A stretch of DNA of 41,006 bases, taken from positions 1 to 41,006 of the forward strand of contig DUPQ01000043.1 of NCBI GenBank assembly GCA_012838235.1. Direction: 5' to 3'. Below the pieces are notes generated by a model. It searched no databases. It saw only the letters and a list, made by a program, of their open reading frames with translations, and was not told the origin of the DNA. Positions 17,315-25,547 of this stretch are shown in pieces (position 1 is the stretch's first letter; each line of letters starts with the position of its first letter). This stretch comes from Clostridiaceae bacterium (GTDB lineage Bacteria; Bacillota; Clostridia; DUPQ01). A program made the translations under genes and the position numbers.

Positions 17315-20299
17315 TTGCTGGAACTTAAAAATATAACTAAAACCTATCACACGGTCGGGGAGGATGTGGAGGCTCTTAAAGGAATAGATCTCACATTCCG
17401 CGATAACGAATTTGTTTGCATATTAGGTCCGTCAGGGTGCGGTAAAACCACCATGCTGAATATTATCGGAGGTCTTGACCAGTATACCACCGGTAATCTT
17501 CTGATAAACGGCAGATCCACTAAGGAATATAAGGATAGGGATTGGGACGCTTACCGGAACTATTCCATAGGCTTTGTATTCCAAAGCTATAATCTGATTC
17601 CCCATCAGACTGTATTAAGCAATGTGGAATTGGCTCTTACCCTGTCCGGAGTGTCCAAAAAGGAACGCATCAAACGCGCCAAAGAAGCTCTGGAAAGAGT
17701 CGGTCTTGCAGATCAGATACGAAAGAAACCTGCACAACTTTCCGGAGGACAGATGCAGCGGGTGGCCATTGCACGTGCCATTGTCAACAATCCCGACATT
17801 ATCTTAGCCGATGAGCCTACCGGAGCGCTGGATACCGAAACCGGTATTCAGGTTTTGGATTTTCTGAAAGAAATTGCCAAGGACCGCCTGGTTGTCATGG
17901 TTACACATAACTCATATTTGGCAGAAAAATATTCCACGCGTATAGTAAAAATGCTGGACGGTAAAATAATCGATGACAGTATGCCGTTAGATATCGAAGA
18001 AAAAGAGAAGATAACTGTCGAGACGGAAAGCAGCAATAAAAAGTCTCTGCGAAAAAAGAAACCGTCAATGTCTTTCGGTACTTCCTTCGGGTTGTCGTTG
18101 AAAAACCTTATTATGAAAAAGGGCAGAACAGCGTTAACCAGTTTTGCCGGTTCTATCGGTATTATCGGTATTGCTTTAATTTATGCGGTATCACAAGGTA
18201 CCACCGCATTCATTGACTCGGTACAGGAGGAAACCCTTTCTTCCTATCCGTTAACAATTGAGGCGCAGAGTGTGGATGTATCAACTTTGCTTTCCACTTT
18301 CATGGGAAAAGCACAGTCGGTTTCCGAGCATGAGGACGATGCAATCTACCAAAAAGCCATGCTTTATGAAATGACCAATGCAATGAACTCTATGGAGACG
18401 CAGAAAAACGATTTGAAATCTTTTAAAGAGTTCATTGAAAAAGAACGAGCCGACGAAGAAAACCGGCTGCATACGGCACTTTCCGGTATACAGTATACCT
18501 ATGAAGCCGATCTTCTAATCTACACTAAAAATGTTGACGGTAATATTATACGTTCCGATACGGAAACAATGACACTGGAACTGATGAAAAAATATGCGGG
18601 TGTGGATATGTCTTCCATGCTGGCAATGCGCTATCAAACCGCTATGAGAAATTCCTCTTCCATGACTTTGTGGAAAGAATTGCTTTCCGGTGATAACGGA
18701 AGACCGGTACATGAAATCATTGAAAAGCAAAATGACTTGATTTACGGAAGCTGGCCCGCCCGTTATGATGAAATAGTGCTGTTTGTGGATGAAAATAACG
18801 AAATTGATGATGTGACTCTTTATGCGTTGGGTCTGAAATCGGAAGAAGAAATGGAGAAACTGATGGAGGCGGCAGTCAATAAGACGATTATTGATTATGA
18901 GATAAAAAAATGGTCCTATGAGGAAATATGTAATATGGATTTTCGCACCATCCTAAGTTCCGACTGCTACACTTACGATGAAAAATCCGGCACTTATATC
19001 GACCTTCGGGATTCCGAAGCCGGACTGAAATACCTGTATGAAAATGCCTTAAAACTTCATGTTGTAGGCATTGCCAAACCCGGCAAGGATGCTGTTTCAT
19101 CCTCAAGCCGCAGCTATATCGGCTACACAGGCAAACTCACCGGGTACATTATTGAGCAGGCTGCCGAATCGGATGCCGTTAAAGCTCAAAAAGAAAAATC
19201 CAACACCGACATTTTCACCGGCCTGCCTTTCAAGGATAAGGAAGGTATGGTTTCAGCGGAGAAGAAAGCGAGGGATTTCAAAGAGTACATCTCAGGTCTG
19301 GATGTTTCCGGTAAGGCGACCGCATATATTAAAATAATGAGCATTCCTTCCGAAGAAGCCACTCAGCAATTTGTCTCCGACACTCTTTCCGGCATGAACC
19401 GCATCGAAATGGAAGCTACTGTCGCACAGGCTATGGCCGAGCAGATGGATGTGGACCGTTCCACCGTTACAGGCTATATTTCTTCCATGAGCGATGAGGA
19501 TTTACAGGAATTATTTACCAAAAAGTTGAAAGAACAGTTTCATGCACAGTATGCTGCACAGGTAAGTCAACAAATGAGCGCAATGACCAGTGAGCAGCTG
19601 GCCGCTTCTCTTGATATGGCGATTAATCGGTATACGGACGAAATGTGTGCGCAATATTATGATGAAATTCCGGAATTCTCCGATTCCACCTACGACAACA
19701 ATCTTATAAAGCTCGGATGTGTCAATCTTGACAGTCCCTCATCCATTAATCTGTATGTGTCTTCCTTTGCCGACAAAGAGATTATTGAAGAAGCTATTGC
19801 GGAATATAATCAGAATGTGGATGACTTAAAGGAAATCACCTATACAGACTATGTAGGTCTTCTGATGTCGTCGATTACGACAATAATAAATGCGATTACT
19901 TATGTGTTGATTGCATTTGTTTCGGTATCTCTTGTAGTTTCATCAATTATGATCGGCGTTATTACACTCATATCCGTTCAGGAGCGCACGAAAGAGATAG
20001 GTATTCTACGTGCCATCGGTGCATCAAAACGGAATGTTTCCGGTATGTTTAATGCGGAAACGGTCATTATCGGCTTCACATCCGGTGTACTTGGTGTGGT
20101 TCTCACCTATCTGCTTTGCATTCCCGTCAATTTACTGTTGCATCATCTGACCGGTCTGAACAATCTCAATGCAATTCTGCCGCTGCCGACAGCAATTGCT
20201 CTGATTGTAATCAGTATCTTTTTAACGTTGGTTGCCGGTATTATACCGTCACGCAGTGCGGCCAAGAAAGACCCGGTTGTTGCATTAAGAACGGAATGA
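17315..20299 (+). CDS. ABC exporter, fused ATPase and FtsX/MacB-type permease
   Basis: A 994-residue single-chain half-transporter of the MacB/LolCDE-like (type VII) class; probably moves or expels peptides, antibiotics or lipid-linked compounds. The ATPase occupies residues 1-230: Walker [10 protein letters not shown] (38-46), Q-loop Q90, signature LSGGQMQR (142-149), Walker [12 protein letters not shown] (163-173) and switch His198. After a Lys-rich linker, helix 1 is near 271-297. An extracellular region of about 550 residues follows, rich in Glu/Lys/Met helices. Three helices near 853-890, 915-940 and 965-985 form the FtsX domain. Start is TTG (17315-17317) behind AAGGAGG at an 8-base gap. 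Two chains would dimerise. The extracellular domain is much larger than the MacB periplasmic domain, and I do not recognise it. Linkage to marR suggests inducible resistance. Confidence 0.9.
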   Translation: MLELKNITKTYHTVGEDVEALKGIDLTFRDNEFVCILGPSGCGKTTMLNIIGGLDQYTTGNLLINGRSTKEYKDRDWDAYRNYSIGFVFQSYNLIPHQTVLSNVELALTLSGVSKKERIKRAKEALERVGLADQIRKKPAQLSGGQMQRVAIARAIVNNPDIILADEPTGALDTETGIQVLDFLKEIAKDRLVVMVTHNSYLAEKYSTRIVKMLDGKIIDDSMPLDIEEKEKITVETESSNKKSLRKKKPSMSFGTSFGLSLKNLIMKKGRTALTSFAGSIGIIGIALIYAVSQGTTAFIDSVQEETLSSYPLTIEAQSVDVSTLLSTFMGKAQSVSEHEDDAIYQKAMLYEMTNAMNSMETQKNDLKSFKEFIEKERADEENRLHTALSGIQYTYEADLLIYTKNVDGNIIRSDTETMTLELMKKYAGVDMSSMLAMRYQTAMRNSSSMTLWKELLSGDNGRPVHEIIEKQNDLIYGSWPARYDEIVLFVDENNEIDDVTLYALGLKSEEEMEKLMEAAVNKTIIDYEIKKWSYEEICNMDFRTILSSDCYTYDEKSGTYIDLRDSEAGLKYLYENALKLHVVGIAKPGKDAVSSSSRSYIGYTGKLTGYIIEQAAESDAVKAQKEKSNTDIFTGLPFKDKEGMVSAEKKARDFKEYISGLDVSGKATAYIKIMSIPSEEATQQFVSDTLSGMNRIEMEATVAQAMAEQMDVDRSTVTGYISSMSDEDLQELFTKKLKEQFHAQYAAQVSQQMSAMTSEQLAASLDMAINRYTDEMCAQYYDEIPEFSDSTYDNNLIKLGCVNLDSPSSINLYVSSFADKEIIEEAIAEYNQNVDDLKEITYTDYVGLLMSSITTIINAITYVLIAFVSVSLVVSSIMIGVITLISVQERTKEIGILRAIGASKRNVSGMFNAETVIIGFTSGVLGVVLTYLLCIPVNLLLHHLTGLNNLNAILPLPTAIALIVISIFLTLVAGIIPSRSAAKKDPVVALRTE

Positions 20300-20327
20300 C
20301 GCTGTGAAGTTTTAGCAACGTTTTATG

Positions 20328-20765
20328 CTATTCCTCTAAAACAGCTCTTGCTTTGGCATATTTCTCCTTATTGCGAGCAATATCTTCTGCCGAAAGTTCA
20401 TTACACCCCTCGAAGCGGCTCTCATCCGAATTATGAGCAATATCGGCTAACTTGACTTTCAAAGCCACCGGATTTTGTTTGATTTCACGTAAATAGTCCA
20501 AGTAGCCGGTCCCGCTTTTACGAGTCAAGAAACGCAAAGCCTCTATAACTTCTCTCGGAAACTCTTTTTCCAATTCCTCAAAGGTTACAGAGGTATCCTC
20601 TATCACATCATGGAGCAGGGCTACGCAAACACTGATCTCGTCTGTCATCTGCTCAGCAACATGATATGGGTGGAAAATGTACGGCTGACCGCTTTTATCC
20701 GTTTGTCCGTGGTGCGCATCATAAGCCAAACGCAAAGCCTTATTTGTAAAAACCGTGTAAATCAT
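20328..20765 (-). CDS. HD-domain (p)ppGpp hydrolase-like protein (small SpoT/MESH1 type)
   Basis: A 145-residue stand-alone HD phosphohydrolase resembling the hydrolase half of RelA/SpoT. Visible metal and catalytic residues are His32 (FHPYHVA), His52-Asp53 with ED at 56-57 (LLHDVIEDT) and Asp108 (LADIAHNSDESR). No synthetase or TGS/ACT domain is present, so it would only degrade ppGpp or a related nucleotide such as NADPH or another pyrophosphate; the substrate cannot be told from sequence. The ATG follows GAGAGG on the minus strand, and a TATAAT lies at 20791-20796 with a poor -35. It is convergent with the exporter gene, 28 bases between stops, and divergent from phnD, so it is probably a single-gene unit. 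Confidence 0.82.
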   Translation of the reverse strand: MIYTVFTNKALRLAYDAHHGQTDKSGQPYIFHPYHVAEQMTDEISVCVALLHDVIEDTSVTFEELEKEFPREVIEALRFLTRKSGTGYLDYLREIKQNPVALKVKLADIAHNSDESRFEGCNELSAEDIARNKEKYAKARAVLEE

Positions 20766-20968
20766 GTGTTATCCTCTCTCTGTCTATTCTATTATACAAC
20801 TTTAAGGCATCTGATACTGATTATGTTTTCCGGAGTATACATGCTTTTAAAATACCGACCGCTCTTTTTATTTACTTTTGACGTGAATGAGGTATCAGAT
20901 TTTACATGTCAATTGTACAATCAAAACGATTTTGAAAATGATTAGAAAATTAAAGGAGAAAGAAAAAA

Positions 20969-22057
20969 ATGAAAAAAAGAACAGCAGTAAAAATAGTAGC
21001 ATCACTTTTACTCGTAGCAATGATAGGAGCTTTTATGGTCGGTTGCGGTACTGACAATGACAAGGTCACCGCTTCACCGAAGACCACCAAGAGCGTTAGC
21101 AGCACAAGTTCGCCGGAACCCACCAAAAACACCAATCCCATAGTTGTAACGTGGTATCCTAACGAATCATCGGATACTCATGAAGCTGTGCGTAATGAAG
21201 TCGGCAGGTTGATTGAACAGGCTACCGGCAGAAAAGTCACTCACAAACTTACCACCGATTACACAATAACCATTGAAGCAATTGCAAGCGGTTCAGCCGA
21301 TATAGCCATTGCAATGGGTGCTGTCGGTTATATAGAAGCAAAGAACCGTAATCCGGAAATTGACGTTCTGTTTGTCAACAGTGATGAAAATTGGTCACTT
21401 GACGGTGCCAAGTATTTTGCATGGATTTGCGTACCTGCGGAAAAAGCGGATCAGTACAAAAGCGGTGATACATATTCAATTGATAATATAAAAGGTAAGA
21501 AGATGTCCTTTGTTTCCAACAGTTCCACATCCGGTTTCAGAGTTCCCACTTCCTCTATCATCTCTCATTTTAAGAGTGATAACTTAAATGAAGATAAGCT
21601 GATTGAAGGCGGTCCTTTCTTTAAAGAAGTTTACTTCGGAGGTTCTCACCAGGGTTCTGCCGTAAACTTACTCAGCGGTAACGCCGATGTTGCAGCTTTC
21701 TGTGATATAGAAGTACAGCCGTATGTAGAAATGAAATCCGGGGATATAAGCAAGGTAGGCTCGGTTGTCGTTGTAAAAAAAGGTGCCGATGCCCCGTTTG
21801 ATCAGTATGTAGGAAGAGAATTAACAATAATAGCCGTAACTCCCGTGTTTAACGGACCTAATGTGTATAATCCCAAGAATTTAAGCAAAGAAGAAATAAA
21901 AGCCATCCAGGATCTCTTTTGCTCGGAAGAAGTTGCAAGTAACAAGATACTGTTTTATGACGATAAAGTCGAAGGCGCAAAAGGATTGTACAAAAAATCC
22001 AAGAGTTACGGATTTGTCCTGACCACCGATTCATGGTATGACCCGTATCGCAGATAG
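20969..22057 (+). CDS. phnD: Phosphonate ABC transporter substrate-binding lipoprotein PhnD
   Basis: A 362-residue extracytoplasmic binding protein that would capture phosphonate and deliver it to the PhnC/PhnE importer. The N-terminus is a lipoprotein signal with a lipobox ending MVGC, lipidated Cys26, followed by a Ser/Thr/Pro-rich tether. PhnD-like stretches include TDYTITIEAIASGSADIA (ligand-loop region), SFVSNSSTSGFRVPTS (anion-binding Ser/Thr cluster) and FGGSHQGSAVNLLSGNADVA. AAAGGAG lies just before the ATG. It is the first gene of a six-gene operon whose enzymes act on C2 phosphonates, so 2-aminoethylphosphonate or a relative is the likely ligand; phosphite or phosphate esters are alternatives seen in the family. 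The promoter is not obvious: TTGACG at 20878-20883 has only a weak -10, which would fit activation under phosphate starvation. Confidence 0.93.
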   Translation: MKKRTAVKIVASLLLVAMIGAFMVGCGTDNDKVTASPKTTKSVSSTSSPEPTKNTNPIVVTWYPNESSDTHEAVRNEVGRLIEQATGRKVTHKLTTDYTITIEAIASGSADIAIAMGAVGYIEAKNRNPEIDVLFVNSDENWSLDGAKYFAWICVPAEKADQYKSGDTYSIDNIKGKKMSFVSNSSTSGFRVPTSSIISHFKSDNLNEDKLIEGGPFFKEVYFGGSHQGSAVNLLSGNADVAAFCDIEVQPYVEMKSGDISKVGSVVVVKKGADAPFDQYVGRELTIIAVTPVFNGPNVYNPKNLSKEEIKAIQDLFCSEEVASNKILFYDDKVEGAKGLYKKSKSYGFVLTTDSWYDPYRR

Positions 22058-22077
22058 TTTTAAGGACAATGATAAAT

Positions 22078-22848
22078 ATGCCTATATTGGAATTTAAAAA
22101 TGTAAGCAAAGTTTACAACAATACTACCAAGGCGTTAACCGATGTTTCATTTTCAGTAGATGAAGGAGAGTTTGTTTCCATAATAGGTCCCTCAGGTTCA
22201 GGTAAATCGACCATCTTGCGTTGCATCAACAGGCTTGTTGACGTAACGCAAGGGTCTATTTTTTTTGACGGACATGATATCAGTCAGGCGGACAAAAAGG
22301 AAATACGGGAAATTCGCAAGAAAGCGGGTATGATATTTCAGCACTATAACCTCGTAAACCGCTTAAGCGTAATTGAAAATGTTTTACACGGACGACTGGG
22401 ATATAAATCGTCAATAGTCGGAGCCGTAGGCCATTATACCGAAGAAGAAAAGGAAAGGGCTTTTCATATTCTGGCAATGCTGGGACTTACGGAACAGGCC
22501 TATAAACGTTGCGATGAATTGTCCGGAGGGCAAAAGCAAAGAGTGGGTATTGCCCGTTCCCTTATGCAGGAACCGAGAGTGCTCCTGTGTGATGAACCCA
22601 TAGCATCCCTTGACCCCAGTTCAGCCAAGGTTATTATGGATTATTTGGAATATATTAATGAAACCATGAAAATTACCTGTATTGCCAATTTGCATCAGGT
22701 AGATGTTGCCATGGCATATGCCAAAAGAATTATCGGAATCACAGGCGGACAGATTTTATACGACGGACCGCCCGAAAAACTGACGAAAGCACAAATTTAT
22801 GAAATATATCAATCTGACGAAGGCGAGTTGATTACAGATGCAAAGTAA
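22078..22848 (+). CDS. phnC: Phosphonate ABC transporter ATP-binding protein PhnC
   Basis: ATPase of the phosphonate importer, 256 residues from this start. Walker A GPSGSGKST is at 37-45, the signature LSGGQKQR near 144-151, Walker B VLLCDEPIASLD after it, and the PhnC-typical MIFQHYNLVNRLSV stretch includes the Q-loop. I chose the ATG at 22078 because AAGGA (22062-22066) is 11 bases upstream; the in-frame ATG at 22069 would leave only 2 bases and adds just three residues, so it remains possible. The gene begins 20 bases after phnD and its 3' end overlaps phnE by 11 bases, so translation of the permease is probably coupled. Confidence 0.93.
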   Translation: MPILEFKNVSKVYNNTTKALTDVSFSVDEGEFVSIIGPSGSGKSTILRCINRLVDVTQGSIFFDGHDISQADKKEIREIRKKAGMIFQHYNLVNRLSVIENVLHGRLGYKSSIVGAVGHYTEEEKERAFHILAMLGLTEQAYKRCDELSGGQKQRVGIARSLMQEPRVLLCDEPIASLDPSSAKVIMDYLEYINETMKITCIANLHQVDVAMAYAKRIIGITGGQILYDGPPEKLTKAQIYEIYQSDEGELITDAK

Positions 22849-23701
22849 ACAAGTTAACAAAAAAGTATATAATGACAAAACAGAAAACAATGCGGAAAGA
22901 GCACCGAGACCGGAGAAGCAAACATCGATATTTGTAAAAAGAAAGCGTTCGTTTACATTGGTGTTTTTGGGAATCATTGCACTGTTTGCCGTTTCGGCGC
23001 TTATAACGGAATATAATGTGATTACCGGTTTTGAATCCATTCCCAAAGCCGTTGTCTGGATGGCAAAACAGTTTATTCCCGACGCAAAAGCCTGGTCGCG
23101 TCTGTCTTCCATACTTAAAAAACTGGCCGAAACCGCCCTGGTATCGGTAGCTGTCACCGTATGTGCCGCCATATGTGCATTCTTTTTAAGCTTATTCGGG
23201 ACAAAAACCACTAAAGCACATCCTTTGGTTGCCAGAATAGTCAGGATTATTGCGGCATTTTTCAGGAATGTTCCGGATGTAGTTTGGGCAATGCTTTTGC
23301 TTTTCTCTTTCGGGCAGAATATACTGACGGGATTTTTCGCCCTGTTTTTTGCCACCTTCGGTATGCTCACCAGAGCATTTATTGAAACGATAGATGAAGT
23401 GAGTGCATCCTGTGTTGAAGCATTATATGCCACCGGTGCTACCTCTTTGCAAACGGTATTTAACGGAGTAATTCCTTCATCCATGCCGGAAATTGTTTCA
23501 TGGGTCTTATACATGATTGAAACAAATATCCGTTCCTCCACATTGATAGGTATGCTTACGGCAACAGGTATCGGATATCTGTTTGACTTATACTACAAAC
23601 GAATGGATTACGGTTCGGCAAGTCTTGTGGTGATAGCCATAGTTATACTGGTTATCGCTATAGAGATAATATCCAACAGGATAAGAAAGGTTATTATGTA
23701 A
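22838..23701 (+). CDS. phnE: Phosphonate ABC transporter permease PhnE (first copy)
   Basis: A 287-residue inner-membrane permease subunit. A charged cytoplasmic N-terminus (about 45 residues, rich in Lys/Arg/Glu) precedes a first helix (LVFLGIIALFAVSALI). Several further helices follow, together with the ABC permease EAA-type cytoplasmic loop, here EALYATGATSLQTVFNGVIPSSMPEI, which contacts PhnC. The IRSSTLIGMLTATGIGYLFD segment is typical of PhnE. It overlaps phnC by 11 bases, and its stop codon shares one base with the next start (TAATG). Presence of two consecutive PhnE genes suggests a heterodimeric channel. Confidence 0.92.
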   Translation: MQSKQVNKKVYNDKTENNAERAPRPEKQTSIFVKRKRSFTLVFLGIIALFAVSALITEYNVITGFESIPKAVVWMAKQFIPDAKAWSRLSSILKKLAETALVSVAVTVCAAICAFFLSLFGTKTTKAHPLVARIVRIIAAFFRNVPDVVWAMLLLFSFGQNILTGFFALFFATFGMLTRAFIETIDEVSASCVEALYATGATSLQTVFNGVIPSSMPEIVSWVLYMIETNIRSSTLIGMLTATGIGYLFDLYYKRMDYGSASLVVIAIVILVIAIEIISNRIRKVIM

Positions 23702-24570
23702 TGAGTGAACTTAATATGACGGAAAAACTTCCTGTCTATATTGATATAAAGGAGTACATGCGAAAGACTCGAAGCGGAAAGATAAAAACCACGGCAAAAT
23801 CCAAGGGCGGTATTGCTATAAGAATAACCATATTTGCACTGGTGGCACTTACCGTATACGGATTTTTGACATTTGATTATAAAGATATTGACATGGCTAA
23901 AGCCGTTGCCGGCACCTGGAACAATGCCAAAGTACTGTTCGGTCAACCTAAACTGACATATAACACATTAGCGGGAGCATTAAAAGAACTGCTTGTGACA
24001 TTTTCTCTGGGTGCACTTTCCACCATCTTCGGTGCAATAATAGCTTTTTTCGGAGCTCTGCTATGTGCAAAGAATATTGCCAATCCTATTGTATCCGGTA
24101 TCACAAAAAGCTTTGTTGCTTTTATAAGGGCGGTACCTACAATACTGTGGGTCCTCATATTCACCGTTGCAGCAGGACTTGGCAGTGTAGCTGCTGTCAT
24201 AGGCTTGACATTTCACAGTTGCGGTTATTTAATTAAAGCGTATGCGGAATCCATTGAAGAGGTGGATGCAGGCACAATTGAAGCATTAAAAGCAAGCGGA
24301 GCAAGTTTCTGGCAAATTGTATTTCAGGCAATGCTTCCCTCCTCTATAAGTCGCATGACGGCATGGACATTCTTACGTTTTGAAATTAACTTCACAAATG
24401 CCATTGCCGTAGGTGCTGCAGCGGGAGCGGGCGGAATAGGATTCGATTTATACATGGCAGGCAGCCACTATTTTGATCTTCGCGAGCTGGGATTCATCAC
24501 ATACATAGTATTTGCAGCGGTTATTTTGCTGGAAATACTGGCAACCGGAATTAAAGCGAAGGTGAAATGA
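23701..24570 (+). CDS. phnE: Phosphonate ABC transporter permease PhnE (second copy)
   Basis: A 289-residue permease paralogous to its neighbour. It has a Lys/Arg-rich N-terminus, a first helix (IAIRITIFALVALTVYGFL), a central set of helices, the EAA-type loop EALKASGASFWQIVFQAMLPSSISRM and a terminal INFTNAIAVGAAAGAGGIGFDLYMA segment. The two paralogues share the loop pattern but differ clearly elsewhere, so the duplication is old. It overlaps the upstream gene by one base and the downstream dehydrogenase start region by an ATGA junction, as expected for a single polycistronic message. Confidence 0.92.
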   Translation: MSELNMTEKLPVYIDIKEYMRKTRSGKIKTTAKSKGGIAIRITIFALVALTVYGFLTFDYKDIDMAKAVAGTWNNAKVLFGQPKLTYNTLAGALKELLVTFSLGALSTIFGAIIAFFGALLCAKNIANPIVSGITKSFVAFIRAVPTILWVLIFTVAAGLGSVAAVIGLTFHSCGYLIKAYAESIEEVDAGTIEALKASGASFWQIVFQAMLPSSISRMTAWTFLRFEINFTNAIAVGAAAGAGGIGFDLYMAGSHYFDLRELGFITYIVFAAVILLEILATGIKAKVK

Positions 24571-24572
24571 CG

Positions 24573-25547
24573 ATGCAACAGGTTTTTTACGATTTTTCAA
24601 TTTTTAATATATTAAAAGGTAAAAAACCGCTGTTGGTGTGTGACAAAATATTTGACACATTCGGCATAAAATTTCCTTGCAAAGTTATGCGATTTGACGG
24701 GTTCAGTTCCAACCCCGTTTATGAAGATATATGTACAGGTGTAGAAATACTAAAGAAAAATAACTGCGATTTTATAGTGGCAGTAGGCGGAGGAAGTACA
24801 ATAGATACCGCCAAGGCGATAAAATACTACAGCGGTGCCGATTATCCTTTAATGGCCGTTCCTACCACTTCCGGAACCGGCAGTGAAGCAACTCATTTTG
24901 CGGTAGTCTACATAAACGGAGAAAAGCACTCCGTTTCCGATCAATGTCTGCTGCCTAAGTATGTTATTTTACAATCAAATTTGCTTAAAACACTACCCTT
25001 GTATCAGAAAAAATGCACCATGCTGGATGCACTCTGCCAAGCAATAGAGTCCTGGTGGTCTAAAAGAGCAACCGAAGAAAGTATCAGGTACTCAAAGGAA
25101 GCGATAGATTTAATTATGAAATATATGGACAGTTATTTGAAAAATGAAGATTCCGGCAATGCAAAAATGCTTTTAGCATCCCATCTGGCAGGCAAGGCAA
25201 TAAATATTACCACTACGACGGCACCCCACGCCATGAGCTATAAACTTACTTCTCTTTACGGAATTCCGCACGGTCATGCCGTTGCCATCTGCCTTCCCAA
25301 AGTATGGAAGCAAATGAGCAACTTTGATGACATTGCTATTGCATTAGGTCAACAAAATCATGAAGCCGCAATATCATTTTTTGAAGAGCTGCTACAGAGG
25401 TTGAATATTTTGCCGCCTGATAATGTAAACAAAGAGGATTTGGATATACTTACAAATTCGGTAAACATAGAAAGACTGAGTAACAATCCGGTTCAGTTTG
25501 ATAAAAAAACTATTAAAGAATTGTATAGAGAGATTCTGGAGGTATAA
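24573..25547 (+). CDS. Iron-alcohol-dehydrogenase-like protein, candidate phosphonoacetaldehyde reductase
   Basis: A 324-residue group III alcohol dehydrogenase fold. The NAD(P) loop is VGGGSTIDTAK, followed by PTTSGTGSEAT. The metal-ligand positions align by spacing with Asp152, Gln156, His219 and His233; the usual second ligand His is Gln here (DALCQAIES instead of DALxHAIE). It is shorter than the roughly 370-380 residues of most relatives, mainly at the N-terminus. From memory, the phosphonoacetaldehyde reductase (HEPD) branch looks like this. It could interconvert phosphonoacetaldehyde and 2-hydroxyethylphosphonate; alternatively it reduces acetaldehyde released by PhnX to ethanol. GAAGGTG favours the ATG at 24573; ATG 24567 (overlapping the phnE stop) is the alternative. 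The next gene begins directly after its stop. Confidence 0.8.
   Translation: MQQVFYDFSIFNILKGKKPLLVCDKIFDTFGIKFPCKVMRFDGFSSNPVYEDICTGVEILKKNNCDFIVAVGGGSTIDTAKAIKYYSGADYPLMAVPTTSGTGSEATHFAVVYINGEKHSVSDQCLLPKYVILQSNLLKTLPLYQKKCTMLDALCQAIESWWSKRATEESIRYSKEAIDLIMKYMDSYLKNEDSGNAKMLLASHLAGKAINITTTTAPHAMSYKLTSLYGIPHGHAVAICLPKVWKQMSNFDDIAIALGQQNHEAAISFFEELLQRLNILPPDNVNKEDLDILTNSVNIERLSNNPVQFDKKTIKELYREILEV

Noticed and set aside
20895-20935. Pho-box or operator upstream of phnD
   Set aside because: TTTTACA and TTGTACA occur 13 bp apart and TCAAAA/TTTTGA forms a small dyad, but the spacing does not fit the 11-bp PhoP repeat, and there is no clear -10. Too weak to list.
22756-23541. Minus-strand open frame of 261 codons across phnC and phnE
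   Set aside because: It overlaps two well-supported genes on the other strand, has no ribosome site and resembles nothing known.
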